A stretch of DNA of 64,000 bases. Source: DASXTC01 sp036505635. GTDB lineage: Bacteria > Acidobacteriota > Polarisedimenticolia > JACPZX01 > DASXTC01. Shown piece by piece: positions 35,534 to 46,054 of the stretch; within the stretch, counting starts at the first letter, position 1, and every line of letters begins with the position of its first letter. The DNA lies in contig DASXTC010000003.1 in the NCBI GenBank assembly GCA_036505635.1, positions 1 to 64,000 on the forward strand, in the 5' to 3' direction. The notes under the pieces were generated by a model. It made no database searches. It had not been told where the DNA came from and worked only from the letters and a program-made list of their open reading frames with translations. A program made the translations under genes and the position numbers.

Positions 35534-37129
35534 TCATCTCGCGCCGCCTGTCTGCGTCTGTTCTTCCACCTGGATCCGGCGCTCCCCCAGCAGTGAGCCT
35601 GTCGCTCGCGCCATCTCCGTGCGGGCCTTGCGGTAGTCGATCAGGGCCGCGTTCTCATCCAGACGCGCGCGTGAGAGATCGTTCTGGCGGGTGAGCACCA
35701 GGAAATTGGTTGAGAGCCCCACGGAGTAACGATCCCGTTCGGAGCTCAGCTGGACGTCGGCGGCCTCGCGCGCGGACCGGGCGGCCTCCACCCGCTGGGC
35801 GGCGGTGTCCACGCCGGCGGCCGCATTCAGGACTTCCGTAAGAATCATCTTGCGGATACCGTCCATGCCGGCCTCGGCCTGGCGCGTGGCCGCTTCCGCG
35901 ATGCCCGCCCCGCCTCTCGCCGAGCGGTTGCCGATCGGGATGCTCAGCACGATGCCCGCCCTCGTGTCGTCGAAGCGCCCCTCGCCGAGGGTCCCGACCG
36001 ACCGGCCCAGGCCTCCTTCGATCCAACCCGGCACGGTCGCCATGAAAGGGCCGTTCGGATCCTGGTCCACCGCGGAGCCCGCCAGACCCAGCCGGTCGTA
36101 GGAGATGAACGCGTCCAGACCGGGCTTCAGGGCGTCGCGCGCGAAGGCGGACTCCATGCGCCGGCGATCGACCTCCGCACTGGATTCCGAAAGCTCGGGA
36201 CGCTCGCTCAGCGCGCGTTCCAGGGCGGCCTGCATGTCTCCGGGGTCCACCGGTTTCGTTTCGACGTTCGGATCGTCGGCCGGCAGGATCCTCGTGGCCC
36301 ACATCGCGGTATCGTTCACGTGCAGGATGAGACGCTTGAGGGCGTTCTCGTTGCGGGAAACGATCTCGCGTGCCGCGTACAGCTCGCCGCGCCGTCTCTC
36401 CAGCTCCGCCAGCGGCTGAGAGATCTCCGACTCCGGGGCGGCCCCCTCCTCGACGCGGGCCCGTGTCTGGCCGAGCTGCTCATCCGCAAGGGTCACCGCC
36501 TCCTCGCGTACCTCCACCGCGCGCCGTGCCGACGCCAGGGACCAGTAGCCGTCCTCTACCGCGGCGGCGATCTGCGTCAATTCCCGTCTGAGGGAGGCGG
36601 CGGAGCGGGCGCGATCCACCGCCGCGACGCGCACGCCGAGGCGCGCCGCGTCGATCGAGCGACCGCGTAACAGTGGCTGGCGCACCTCCACTCCCACCCG
36701 GGTGTCGTAGGCCGGCGTCAGCAGCACGAACTCGCTGTTGGTCGTCTGCCGCGCGGCATCCATCCGCAGCACCACGGAACCACCGGTGGGGAGAAACTGC
36801 CGCAGCGAGAAAAGCGCCTCGCCGGTCCTGAAGGTCGGGGCCGCTTCGCCGCCGGGCGCGCCGGAGAACGGCGAGTTGACCGGCTCGGTCGCGCGCCGGT
36901 AATCGGCCTGGAGATCGAGGGCCGGGTCGTAGGCGCCCCTGGCTTGCAGCTTCGCCGCCTCGGCCGCCACGACGGACTCCCGCTGGATGATGATCGACTC
37001 GTTGCAATCCAGGGCCATGGTGATCGCCTCCTCCAGGCTCAGCGAGCGGCTGCCGGGGGCCGGAAGGGCCGCGGCGCGGAGGGCTGGCGCAAGCAGGATA
37101 CAGATAATGGCCGCCGCGAGGCGCCTCAT
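35534..37129 (-). CDS. TolC-family outer-membrane efflux protein
   Basis: A 531-residue protein with a signal peptide (about 1-20) and two OEP repeats. It includes LSLEEAITMALDCNESI near the N terminus, long alpha-helical stretches, and the second repeat ending with AADVQLSSERDRYSVGLST. It forms the outer-membrane channel of the pump. The start ATG overlaps the stop of the upstream NHLP-clan peptide gene (ATGA), so the two are translationally coupled. The adaptor follows after 36 bp. Confidence 0.92.
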   Translation of the reverse strand: MRRLAAAIICILLAPALRAAALPAPGSRSLSLEEAITMALDCNESIIIQRESVVAAEAAKLQARGAYDPALDLQADYRRATEPVNSPFSGAPGGEAAPTFRTGEALFSLRQFLPTGGSVVLRMDAARQTTNSEFVLLTPAYDTRVGVEVRQPLLRGRSIDAARLGVRVAAVDRARSAASLRRELTQIAAAVEDGYWSLASARRAVEVREEAVTLADEQLGQTRARVEEGAAPESEISQPLAELERRRGELYAAREIVSRNENALKRLILHVNDTAMWATRILPADDPNVETKPVDPGDMQAALERALSERPELSESSAEVDRRRMESAFARDALKPGLDAFISYDRLGLAGSAVDQDPNGPFMATVPGWIEGGLGRSVGTLGEGRFDDTRAGIVLSIPIGNRSARGGAGIAEAATRQAEAGMDGIRKMILTEVLNAAAGVDTAAQRVEAARSAREAADVQLSSERDRYSVGLSTNFLVLTRQNDLSRARLDENAALIDYRKARTEMARATGSLLGERRIQVEEQTQTGGAR

Positions 37130-37362
37130 TGTGGCCTCTCGCCCGGGCCGGCCTTCTGTATCCTGGGATCGAGCGCCTCTGCAAAGAGCCTGGCCAGGAT
37201 GGGACTGATCTTCGATAGAGCGTCGATCTCGACGCAGGTGAGCTGGATTCCCTCCTGAGCGAGCTGGCTGACGGCCTCAGCCGGCTCCCTGCAGAACCGC
37301 TCACGGAACGCCTCGTTGGTCATGAGCCGTCCGACGAACAATTCGACATTGCGTTGAGACAT
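37126..37362 (-). CDS. Os1348-like NHLP-clan small protein, first gene of the efflux operon
   Basis: A 78-residue protein. The region around NVELFVGRLMTNEAFRERF and the EGIQLTCVEIDAL segment match the nitrile-hydratase-leader-like (NHLP) fold, as in Os1348-family peptides, some of which are RiPP precursor leaders. No Cys/Ser/Thr-rich core or Gly-Gly cleavage site follows; the tail is only about 15 residues, so a modified peptide product is doubtful. GGAGGTG lies 9 nt before the ATG. A sigma-54 promoter sits just upstream. The coupling to TolC suggests a link to the exported compound or to pump regulation. The family call is by motif only. Confidence 0.6.
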   Translation of the reverse strand: MSQRNVELFVGRLMTNEAFRERFCREPAEAVSQLAQEGIQLTCVEIDALSKISPILARLFAEALDPRIQKAGPGERPQ

Positions 37363-37389
37363 CGCGCCGCACCTCCGTGCGCAGCTCAG

Positions 37390-37405
37390 TGCATCTCCCG
37401 TGCCA
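37390..37405 (-). promoter_or_regulatory. Sigma-54 promoter of the NHLP-TolC-RND operon
   Basis: On the minus strand the sequence is TGGCACG-GGAG-ATGCA, against the consensus TGGCACG-N4-TTGCW. Both invariant GG and GC dinucleotides are at the correct spacing. Transcription would begin near 37379, leaving a short leader that holds the ribosome site. A sigma-54 activator gene lies just upstream. Confidence 0.8.
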
Positions 37406-37507
37406 TCGGCTCTCCCACGTCGATAACGCCGCCTCAAGTCGTTGTCGGACGGGCGGTTGAGGGGGGAGGCGAAGAGCCGTATGCCATCCGCGGAGCGCGC
37501 TCGGACC

Positions 37508-37538
37508 TGTCTGAAGATCGACAACATGTCTGAGGATC
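37508..37538 (-). promoter_or_regulatory. Candidate upstream activator sites for the sigma-54 promoter
   Basis: Two direct copies of TGTCTGARGATC (37508-37519 and 37527-37538 on the plus strand) are 19 bp apart, about 105-150 bp upstream of the sigma-54 promoter. A related CAGATCGACAG follows. This is the usual distance for enhancer-like binding by the neighbouring activator. Confidence 0.45.
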
Positions 37539-37555
37539 AGCAGCAGATCGACAGA

Positions 37556-39619
<2,064 letters not shown>

Positions 39620-39628
39620 GATGTCAGC

Positions 39629-39658
39629 ATTATACGATCGGGTCGCATCATTTGTTAA
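39629..39658 (-). promoter_or_regulatory. Promoter of the GAF activator gene, predicted leaderless
   Basis: TTAACA (plus-strand 39653-39658) and a perfect TATAAT (39629-39634) on the minus strand are 18 nt apart. The ATG follows 9 nt after the -10 box and there is no Shine-Dalgarno sequence. Confidence 0.65.
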
Positions 39659-39687
39659 GGCGCCTGATCGCATCAACCGCCGGCGGG

Positions 39688-39760
39688 GTCCGGGCTGCGT
39701 CGGACTCGCGCGCTCCCCTCCTGTGGTAAGCTGTCGCCTGCGTCCGGTTCATGCTTGACC
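39688..39760. repeat. Leader of the YggX-like gene, related to 31089-31161
   Basis: A 73-bp segment that aligns without gaps to 31089-31161. It includes a TAAGCT that may be a -10 box and ends 22 bp before the YggX ATG. It may be a conserved regulatory leader, with the other copy now orphaned at the island border. Confidence 0.45.
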
Positions 39761-39782
39761 TTCCGAGCGGAGCTTGCGGATC

Positions 39783-40016
39783 ATGGCGGTCATCACCTGC
39801 GCCCGTTGCGCCCAGGAGAAGGAGACGATGGGGAAGCCCCCGTTTCCCGGCTCGACCGGCCGGAAGATCCACGAGAGAGTTTGCGGGACCTGCTGGGGCG
39901 AGTGGCAGGGGATGCAGACCAAAATCATCAACGAGTACCGGCTCAGCATGAGCGATCCGAAGTCTCAGGAAATGCTCGATTCCCAGATGAAGACCTTCCT
40001 GAGCCTCGGCGACTGA
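39783..40016 (+). CDS. YggX-like Fe(2+)-trafficking protein
   Basis: A 77-residue cytoplasmic protein. The motif PPFPGSTGRKIHERVCGTCW, then the WQGMQTKIINEYRL segment and a LDSQMKTFL end, match the YggX family (oxidative damage protection, iron handling). It differs from the enterobacterial type in having a CARC motif at the N terminus (ITCARCAQEKE) in place of the single cysteine, and CGTC in the middle. These four cysteines could bind metal. The start is the ATG at 39783. It converges on ilvA with 18 bp between the stops. Confidence 0.82.
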   Translation: MAVITCARCAQEKETMGKPPFPGSTGRKIHERVCGTCWGEWQGMQTKIINEYRLSMSDPKSQEMLDSQMKTFLSLGD

Positions 40017-40034
40017 GCTCTCCTCCCCTTCCGG

Positions 40035-41261
40035 CTATCCTCTCTCCGCGCGCTCGAGCCTGTAGCCCGCCCCCTCCAGCGACTCGATGATCTCCAGGGC
40101 GTGACCGGCGTTGCGAGTCTCCACGAGCATCTCGACCTCCACCTTCCCGAGCGGGATCCGCCATCCTGCGCGGCGGTGCTGGACGTCGAGCAGGTTGATG
40201 CGACGCTCGGCGAGGTGCTCGAGGAGCCCGAAGAGGTGCCCGGGCTTGTCGGGGATCTGCGCCCGCAGCACGAGGTAGCGGTTCGACTTGGAGAGCCCCT
40301 GCTCGATCACGCGCGCGGCCATGTTCAGATCGATGTTGCCCCCGGACACCAGGATACAGAGGCTGCGCGGGCGCTTCGGAAGGCGCCCGGCCAGAAGCGC
40401 CGCCACCCCCACGGCGCCCGCCCCTTCGGCGACGATCTTCGACTCCTCCAGCAGTCTCACGATCGCCTCGGAGATCTCCTCCTCGGTGACGCTCACCATC
40501 TCGTCCACCCAGCCGCGCAGGATCGGCATCGTGACGGCGCTCGACTTCTTGAAGCGGATGGCGTCCGCGATGGTGTCGCCGCTTCCCTTCGTCTTGTCGC
40601 CGTGGAAGGACCTCACGGAAGGATCCGCGTTTCTCGCCTGCACCCCTATCACGACGACCCTCGGGTTGAGCGACTTGACCGCCAGCGCGATCCCCGAGAT
40701 CAGGCCACCGCCGCCCACCGGGACGACGACGGCCTCGAGGTCAGGACACGCTTCGAGCATCTCGATCCCTATCGTCCCCTGCCCCGCCATGACATCGCGG
40801 TCCTCGTAAGCATGGATGAAGGTCAGGCCACGTCTCTTCCCCACCTCGCACGCCTTCTGGAACGCGTCCTCGAAGGACGAGCCGTGGAGGATCACCTCGG
40901 CGCCGTGCCCTTTCGTCCTGTCCACCTTGATGAGAGGGGTCTCCACCGGCATAACGATGGTGGAGGGAAGGCCGATCCGCGTGGCCGCGAGAGCCACGCC
41001 CTGCGCGTGGTTGCCGGCCGAGGCCGCGATGACCCCGCGCTTCGTCCCGAGGCGTGAGATCCGGTTGTAGGCGCCGCGGATCTTGAAGGAGCCGGTGAGC
41101 TGGAGGTTCTCGGCCTTCAGCCACACCCGCCGGCCGGACAGGTGGGAAAACGCGGGCGCCCCGAGCATGGGGGTGGAGGTGATGAGCGGGGCGAGGACCT
41201 TGCGGGCGTCCTCGATCTGCGCGAAAGTGGGCGCCCCCTTCACGCGTCCGGACCGGCTCAT
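40035..41261 (-). CDS. ilvA: Threonine ammonia-lyase (threonine dehydratase) with C-terminal ACT domain
   Basis: A 408-residue PLP enzyme that converts threonine to 2-oxobutanoate for isoleucine synthesis. The PLP lysine is in GSFKIRGAYN, the phosphate-binding glycine loop is VPVGGGGLISG, and a single ACT domain follows from about residue 325 (RAQIPDKPGHLFGLLEHLAE). This fits the medium-length, single-ACT form. The start ATG at 41261 overlaps the mutY stop (ATGA). A LeuA-like gene lies divergently beyond mutY, so two branched-chain-related genes are close together. Confidence 0.94.
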   Translation of the reverse strand: MSRSGRVKGAPTFAQIEDARKVLAPLITSTPMLGAPAFSHLSGRRVWLKAENLQLTGSFKIRGAYNRISRLGTKRGVIAASAGNHAQGVALAATRIGLPSTIVMPVETPLIKVDRTKGHGAEVILHGSSFEDAFQKACEVGKRRGLTFIHAYEDRDVMAGQGTIGIEMLEACPDLEAVVVPVGGGGLISGIALAVKSLNPRVVVIGVQARNADPSVRSFHGDKTKGSGDTIADAIRFKKSSAVTMPILRGWVDEMVSVTEEEISEAIVRLLEESKIVAEGAGAVGVAALLAGRLPKRPRSLCILVSGGNIDLNMAARVIEQGLSKSNRYLVLRAQIPDKPGHLFGLLEHLAERRINLLDVQHRRAGWRIPLGKVEVEMLVETRNAGHALEIIESLEGAGYRLERAERG

Positions 41262-42664
41262 ACCGTGGCCCCGGCGCCCCGCACCTGCATGCGCGACATC
41301 AGGAGCCTCGCGATCTTGCGGGCCGCCCCGGTGAGAGCGAGATCCCCGGCGGCCGGCATCAGCCCGGCGAGGGGCATCCACCTCCCCTCGCCCGCCTCCC
41401 ATCCGGTGGCTAGGAGTGCGTCCGAGTATTGGCTTGGGCCACGCGCACGGGGCTTGCGAGCCGCAGCCAAGGAGCGAGGAGGAAGTCGACCTGAGTGGTC
41501 GTCGACGACGAGCGACGACGGATGAGGCCGCAACCCCCGTGCGCCCACAGGGTTGCGGCGGCGCGGGGCCGTCTCCTTGGTCAGCGCTCCTCGACGATGT
41601 CTCGCATCGACTTCGTCGCGCTTCCTCGGATCCGGCCCCGCGGCGCTCGCAACGCGACCCGAGCCAATACTCGGACACACTCCTAGCTCGGAGAGGTCCA
41701 CCGCCCCGGCGACGCCGGACCGCGCGCGAAGGACCCGCGCGGGCGAGGCCTCGTACACCGAGATGGTGATCCGGTGGCGCGTGATGGTGTGTCGCACCTC
41801 CCCCACTCTGCCGGAGACGCTCGCGGCGAGGCCCCGGGCCGCTTCGGCGATGACCGTCGCCCGGCCCTCGGGCACCATGGGAAACTCCCACATCCCGCTC
41901 ATGAGCGTCCCTCCCCCTCTTCGAACGAGGAGCACGTCGGCGCCGCGCCTCACCACGATGGCTGCCAGGCTCGCGCGCACCGGCGCTTCGGTCTTCCCCC
42001 GGGCCGGGATCGTCGCCGTCATTCCCTGGGCGAGCGCCAGGCACGAGGCGGCCACAGGACACCTCCGGCATGACGGATCGCGTGGAATGCAGATCGTCGC
42101 CCCCAGATCCATGAGCCCCTGGGTGAAGGCGGAGGCGTCGTCCGGCGGGATCATGTCGCACACGATCGATTCGATCATCCTCCGGGTGGACCCTTTCGCT
42201 GGATCCTCCGTGATCCCCGCGAGCCGGCAGACGACCCGGATGACGTTGCCGTCCACGGCCGGATACGGGAGCCCGTGCCCGATGCTGAGGATGGCGCCCG
42301 CCGTGTAGGGGCCCACGCCGGGCAGCGCGCGCAGCGATTCGATGTCCGCCGGGATCCTGCCGGAGTGGCGGGAGCGGATGATCCTCGCCGCCTTCAGCAT
42401 GTTCCTGGCCCGATGGTAGTAGCCGAGCCCCGACCAAAGCGCGAGCACCTCCTCCTCGCGCGCGGACGCCAGCGCCCGCACCGAGGGAAAGCGTCGAACG
42501 AACCGGGCGAAGTAGGGCCCGGCGGTGGCCACCGTGGTCTGCTGGAGCATGATCTCGGAGATCCAGACTCTGTATGGGGTTGGGCGCCTGCGCCACGGCA
42601 GATCCCGGCCGTGGAGGCCATACCAGCGGACAATCCGCCCCGGTGTCGTGTTGGTCGGCAGCAT
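41258..42664 (-). CDS. mutY: A/G-specific adenine glycosylase carrying an in-frame MITE insertion
   Basis: A 468-residue base-excision repair enzyme that removes adenine opposite 8-oxoguanine. The helix-hairpin-helix LPGVGPYTAGAI, the catalytic Asp in AVDGNVIRV, the Glu in ISEIMLQQT, and the [4Fe-4S] motif C-x6-C-x2-C-x5-C (CIPRDPSCRRCPVAASC) are intact. In the NUDIX-like C domain, 91 extra codons (from 41411 to 41683) interrupt a loop just before GWEAGEGRWMPLAG. Without them the protein is 377 residues, close to normal. No stop or frameshift arises. The ATG at 42664 lies 7 nt after a TAGAAT box; an ATG at 42673 is possible but would overlap that box. Confidence 0.88.
   Translation of the reverse strand: MLPTNTTPGRIVRWYGLHGRDLPWRRRPTPYRVWISEIMLQQTTVATAGPYFARFVRRFPSVRALASAREEEVLALWSGLGYYHRARNMLKAARIIRSRHSGRIPADIESLRALPGVGPYTAGAILSIGHGLPYPAVDGNVIRVVCRLAGITEDPAKGSTRRMIESIVCDMIPPDDASAFTQGLMDLGATICIPRDPSCRRCPVAASCLALAQGMTATIPARGKTEAPVRASLAAIVVRRGADVLLVRRGGGTLMSGMWEFPMVPEGRATVIAEAARGLAASVSGRVGEVRHTITRHRITISVYEASPARVLRARSGVAGAVDLSELGVCPSIGSGRVASAAGPDPRKRDEVDARHRRGALTKETAPRRRNPVGARGLRPHPSSLVVDDHSGRLPPRSLAAARKPRARGPSQYSDALLATGWEAGEGRWMPLAGLMPAAGDLALTGAARKIARLLMSRMQVRGAGATV
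41411..41685. mobile_element. MITE-like element inserted in frame in mutY
   Basis: The element (41413-41683, 271 bp) has terminal inverted repeats of about 26-30 bp with two mismatches: the left starts GGAGTGCGTCCGAGTATTGG and the right is its near-complement ending CACTCC. It is flanked by a duplicated TA, as with IS630/mariner-type elements. It encodes no transposase. The insert plus one TA is 273 bp, exactly 91 codons, and removing it restores an uninterrupted LSEL-ATGWEAG join in MutY. Confidence 0.8.
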
Positions 42665-42671
42665 TCGGCCC

Positions 42672-42677
42672 ATTCTA
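42672..42677 (-). promoter_or_regulatory. Possible -10 box of mutY
   Basis: TAGAAT on the minus strand lies 7 nt before the ATG at 42664. No good -35 box is seen at 17-18 nt. If used, the mutY message would be leaderless. Confidence 0.3.
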
Positions 42678-42699
42678 CCGGAATCGTCGGTGGGGCGCG

Positions 42700-42729
42700 T
42701 TGACATGCCTTCCGCCTCCCCCCTAGAAT
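42700..42729 (+). promoter_or_regulatory. Promoter of the LeuA-like gene, predicted leaderless
   Basis: TTGACA (42700-42705) and TAGAAT (42724-42729) are 18 nt apart. The ATG follows 6 nt later, so its A is at the expected +1. No Shine-Dalgarno sequence is present. Confidence 0.7.
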
Positions 42730-42735
42730 CGACCG

Positions 42736-43971
42736 ATGCAGACATCCGGGACGAGCCACTCCGACCTGATATACGACTGGAACATCGCCGGCGAGCCCTT
42801 CGCACCCGGCAAGCCGGTCGAGCTGGACGACGAGACGCTGCGCGACGGTCTCCAGGGTCCCTCCGTGACCGACCCGCCCATCGAGGTGAAGCTGAAGATC
42901 CTTCACGCGATGGACGCGCTGGGCATCGACACGGCAGACGTGGGGCTGCCGGGGGCCGGACCGCGGGCGGTCGAGGACGTCACGGCGCTGTGCCGCGAGA
43001 TCGTCGCCTCCAGGCTGCGCATCCGCCCCAACTGCGCCGCGCGCACCATGATCCGCGACGTGGAGCCGATCGCGAGGATCTCCCAGCAGGTCGGCCTGCC
43101 GATCGAGGCGTGCCTCTTCATCGGCTCTTCAGCGATCCGGCAGTACACCGAGGACTGGACGATCGACACGCTGCTGCGCCACACCGAGGAGTCGCTCGGC
43201 TTCGCGGTGAAGGAAGGCCTGCCGGTGATGTACGTCACCGAGGACACGATGCGCGCGCAGCCGGAGACGCTGCGCCGCCTCTACACCGCGGCGATCCGGT
43301 GCGGCGTGCGCAGGGTCTGCATGACCGACACCGTGGGACACGCCACCCCCGCCGGCGTGGCCAACCTCGTGCACTTCGTCCGGCAGGTCGTCACCGACAC
43401 CTCCGAGGAGGTCAAGCTCGACTGGCACGGACACCGCGACCGCGGTCTGGGACTGTCGAACACCTTCGCGGCGATCGAGGCGGGCGTGGACCGGGTGCAC
43501 GGGTGCGCCCTGGGGATCGGCGAGCGGGCCGGCAACACCCCCATGGATCTGATCCTGGTGAACCTGAAGCTGCTGGGGTGGATCGACCGGGACCTGAGCA
43601 CTCTGGGAGCTTACTGCCGCCTCGTCTCGGCGGGGTGCCGCGTGCCGATCCCGAGCAACTACCCCGTGGTGGGAACCGACGCGTTCGAGACCGGCACCGG
43701 GGTGCACGCCGCCGCCGTCATCAAGGCGCTCAGGAAGGATGACGTCTGGCTCGCCGACCGGGTCTATTCGGGCGTGCCGGCGTCGGACTTCGGCATGTCC
43801 CAGAGGATCCGGATCGGCCACATGTCGGGCAAGTCCAACGTCATCTTCTGGCTCGAACGCCACGGGATCCCGGCTGCCGACGACGTGGTCGAGAGGATCT
43901 TCGCAGCCGCCAAGCAGAGCACGCGCCTGATGACCGACGAGGAGATCATGGCGCTCGTGAGGGGGACGTAA
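42736..43971 (+). CDS. LeuA/homocitrate-synthase-like DRE-TIM metallolyase
   Basis: A 411-residue acyl-CoA-dependent synthase-like enzyme. The LDDETLRDGLQGPSV opening carries the metal/substrate residues of the DRE-TIM barrel (here DETLRDG). The HxH metal motif is in DWHGHRDRGLG, and GCALGIGERAGNTPMD is the catalytic-helix motif. No C-terminal LeuA allosteric domain is present. It probably condenses acetyl-CoA with a 2-oxo acid (isopropylmalate, homocitrate or citramalate type); the substrate cannot be settled from sequence. It is followed after 4 bp by a dihydrouridine synthase gene. Confidence 0.85.
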   Translation: MQTSGTSHSDLIYDWNIAGEPFAPGKPVELDDETLRDGLQGPSVTDPPIEVKLKILHAMDALGIDTADVGLPGAGPRAVEDVTALCREIVASRLRIRPNCAARTMIRDVEPIARISQQVGLPIEACLFIGSSAIRQYTEDWTIDTLLRHTEESLGFAVKEGLPVMYVTEDTMRAQPETLRRLYTAAIRCGVRRVCMTDTVGHATPAGVANLVHFVRQVVTDTSEEVKLDWHGHRDRGLGLSNTFAAIEAGVDRVHGCALGIGERAGNTPMDLILVNLKLLGWIDRDLSTLGAYCRLVSAGCRVPIPSNYPVVGTDAFETGTGVHAAAVIKALRKDDVWLADRVYSGVPASDFGMSQRIRIGHMSGKSNVIFWLERHGIPAADDVVERIFAAAKQSTRLMTDEEIMALVRGT

Positions 43972-43975
43972 GGCC

Positions 43976-44971
43976 ATGCTCGCCTTCGGCGCCGTCCCCG
44001 TCGACCCGCCGCTGATCCTCGCCCCGATGGCCGGGATCACCGACCGGCACTACCGGAAGATCGTCCGCCGGATCGGTGGGGCAGGGCTCGTCTCCATGGA
44101 GTTCATCAGCAGCGAGGGGATCACCCGCCGCAACGAGCGCACGCTCAATATGATGGCCTTCTCCGGGGAGGAGCGCCCCCTCGCCATCCAGATCTATGGC
44201 TCGAAGGCCGATCGGATGGCGCAGGCGGCCGAGCTGGCCCAGGAGATCGGCGCGGACGTGTGCGACATCAACATGGGGTGCCCGGCCAACAAGATACTCA
44301 AGGGATGCTCGGGCGCGGCCCTCATGGGGGACCTGAAGCTCGCGGAGCAGATCATCGTTTCGGTGAAGAAAGTCCTGACGATCCCCCTGACTGTGAAGTT
44401 CCGGGCGGGGCTGAGCGAGGAACGTCTCAACTACCTCGAGCTTGGGAGAATCTGCGAGGGAAGCGGCGTCGCTGCGGTGACTCTCCACCCGCGCACGGCG
44501 AAGCAGTTCTACACGGGGCTCGCCGACCGGGACCGGATCGCGCGGCTCAAGGAGGCTCTCGCGATCCCGGTGGTCGGCAACGGCGACGTGACGACCGCCG
44601 ACGACGCGGTGGAGATGCTCGTCAAGACCGGGTGCGACGCGGTCATGGTGGGGCGCGGCTCGATGATGAATCCCTGGATCTTCCGTCAGGCCGCGGCCCT
44701 CATGGGAAACGAGCCCCCCTACCAGCCGACGCTGGCCGACCGGCGCGATCTGATCCGATATCACTTCGGCCTGCTGCGCGACGAGGAGGACGGCAAGCAG
44801 GCGCTGCACAAGATCCGCACATTCACCGGCTGGTACACGCACGGGCTGAGAAACGGTAGGGCGCTGAGGCAGAAGATCCATTCCCTGGGGTCGATCCCGG
44901 AGTTCTTCGAGGAGATCGAGCGGTTCTTCGACGCCCTGATGGCGGAGCCAGAGCCCGCCGCGGTGAGCTGA
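43976..44971 (+). CDS. tRNA-dihydrouridine synthase (DusB-like)
   Basis: A 331-residue FMN enzyme that reduces uridine in the tRNA D loop. It has the barrel start LAPMAGITDRHYRK, the catalytic cysteine in NMGCPANKILKGCSG, HPRTAKQFYTG, and the FMN phosphate site GNGDVTTADD with VGRGSMMNPWIF. The pattern fits the DusB branch common outside gamma-proteobacteria. It lies 4 bp after the LeuA-like gene and 6 bp before the SGNH hydrolase, so it is in an operon. Confidence 0.95.
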   Translation: MLAFGAVPVDPPLILAPMAGITDRHYRKIVRRIGGAGLVSMEFISSEGITRRNERTLNMMAFSGEERPLAIQIYGSKADRMAQAAELAQEIGADVCDINMGCPANKILKGCSGAALMGDLKLAEQIIVSVKKVLTIPLTVKFRAGLSEERLNYLELGRICEGSGVAAVTLHPRTAKQFYTGLADRDRIARLKEALAIPVVGNGDVTTADDAVEMLVKTGCDAVMVGRGSMMNPWIFRQAAALMGNEPPYQPTLADRRDLIRYHFGLLRDEEDGKQALHKIRTFTGWYTHGLRNGRALRQKIHSLGSIPEFFEEIERFFDALMAEPEPAAVS

Positions 44972-44977
44972 GCCCGA

Positions 44978-45970
44978 ATGCGCCGGCGTCTGATCCTCGC
45001 GGGCCTCGTCGCGGCCTCGCTCGCGGTCGGGCTGCTGGCCGCCGAAGGGGTCCTCCGGATCATGGGGTTCACCTTCGAGCTGGCGCCGCGGGTCGAGTTC
45101 GGCTGGCCGAACCCCGAAGGGCAGAAGGACTGGTACCGCGCCGACCCGGACCTCTTCTGGGTCTCCCGGGACCACGCGGCCAGGCTAGCGGCGCTGGCGA
45201 AGCGCAGACAGGACGTCCTGCTCCTGGGCGACTCGTGCACGGAGTCGGGGAACTACCCCGAGATGTTCCTCGAGCTGCTGCGTCGCGAGCACCCCGGCCG
45301 GTCGATCGCCGGCGGCAAGATCGCCGCCAGCGGGTGGTCCTCCTACCAGGGCTTGCAGCTTCTCAAGCGGGACGTCGTGCCCCTGGTGCCCCGCGTCGTG
45401 ACCCTCTACTTCGGGTGGAACGATCACTGGGTCGGCTTCGGCATCGAGGACGACGAGGTCCACCAGATCGCGCGCACGAGGCTCGCGTTCCTCCCGGACG
45501 AGTCACGTACGGCGCAGCTCCTGTTCAAGACGCGCCTGGCCTCCAGGGTGCGTGACAAGAGCGGGTGGCCCAAGCGGGTCCCGCCCGAGAAGTACCGCGC
45601 CAACCTCACCGAGATGGCTCGCGTGGCGGTGTCGACGGGGATCATCCCCGTCTTTCTGACCGCCCCCACCTCGCACCAGGCCGGCAAGGAGCCCCCCTAC
45701 CTCGCCGAACGCTTCCTGCGCGACCTGAGCGAGCTGGTGCCGCTCCACCGGCAGTACGTGGAAATCACCCGGGAGGTGGCGGCGGCCGAGCAGGTCCCCC
45801 TCTGCGACCTTTACCGGCGGTTCGAGGAGATGCCGCCGGACCAGGTTCGGGACGTCTACTTCAAGGCCGACGGCATCCACGCCACGCCGGAGGGGGGGGA
45901 GAAGATCGCCCAGCTGATGGGGGAGTGCTTCGCGCGGGACCCCCGGCTCGCGGGGCTCTGGAGCGAGTGA
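44978..45970 (+). CDS. Membrane-anchored SGNH/GDSL hydrolase
   Basis: A 330-residue protein with an N-terminal hydrophobic anchor (about 4-24), then the SGNH hydrolase fold. The nucleophile Ser is in LLLGDSCTESGN. The Gly in AASGWSSYQG, the Asn in FGWNDHWVG and the D-x-x-H in DGIHATPEG complete blocks I, II, III and V. It is probably a periplasmic esterase or an acetyl-group hydrolase acting on envelope glycans. It is cotranscribed with the dihydrouridine synthase. Confidence 0.85.
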   Translation: MRRRLILAGLVAASLAVGLLAAEGVLRIMGFTFELAPRVEFGWPNPEGQKDWYRADPDLFWVSRDHAARLAALAKRRQDVLLLGDSCTESGNYPEMFLELLRREHPGRSIAGGKIAASGWSSYQGLQLLKRDVVPLVPRVVTLYFGWNDHWVGFGIEDDEVHQIARTRLAFLPDESRTAQLLFKTRLASRVRDKSGWPKRVPPEKYRANLTEMARVAVSTGIIPVFLTAPTSHQAGKEPPYLAERFLRDLSELVPLHRQYVEITREVAAAEQVPLCDLYRRFEEMPPDQVRDVYFKADGIHATPEGGEKIAQLMGECFARDPRLAGLWSE

Positions 45971-46054
45971 CCCGGGCGCGAGGTGGCGCACCGCGTACCC
46001 CGGCGGAGGGGGACTGGGAGGACGTTGGACAACTTCTCGAGGAGGCAGAGCGCG

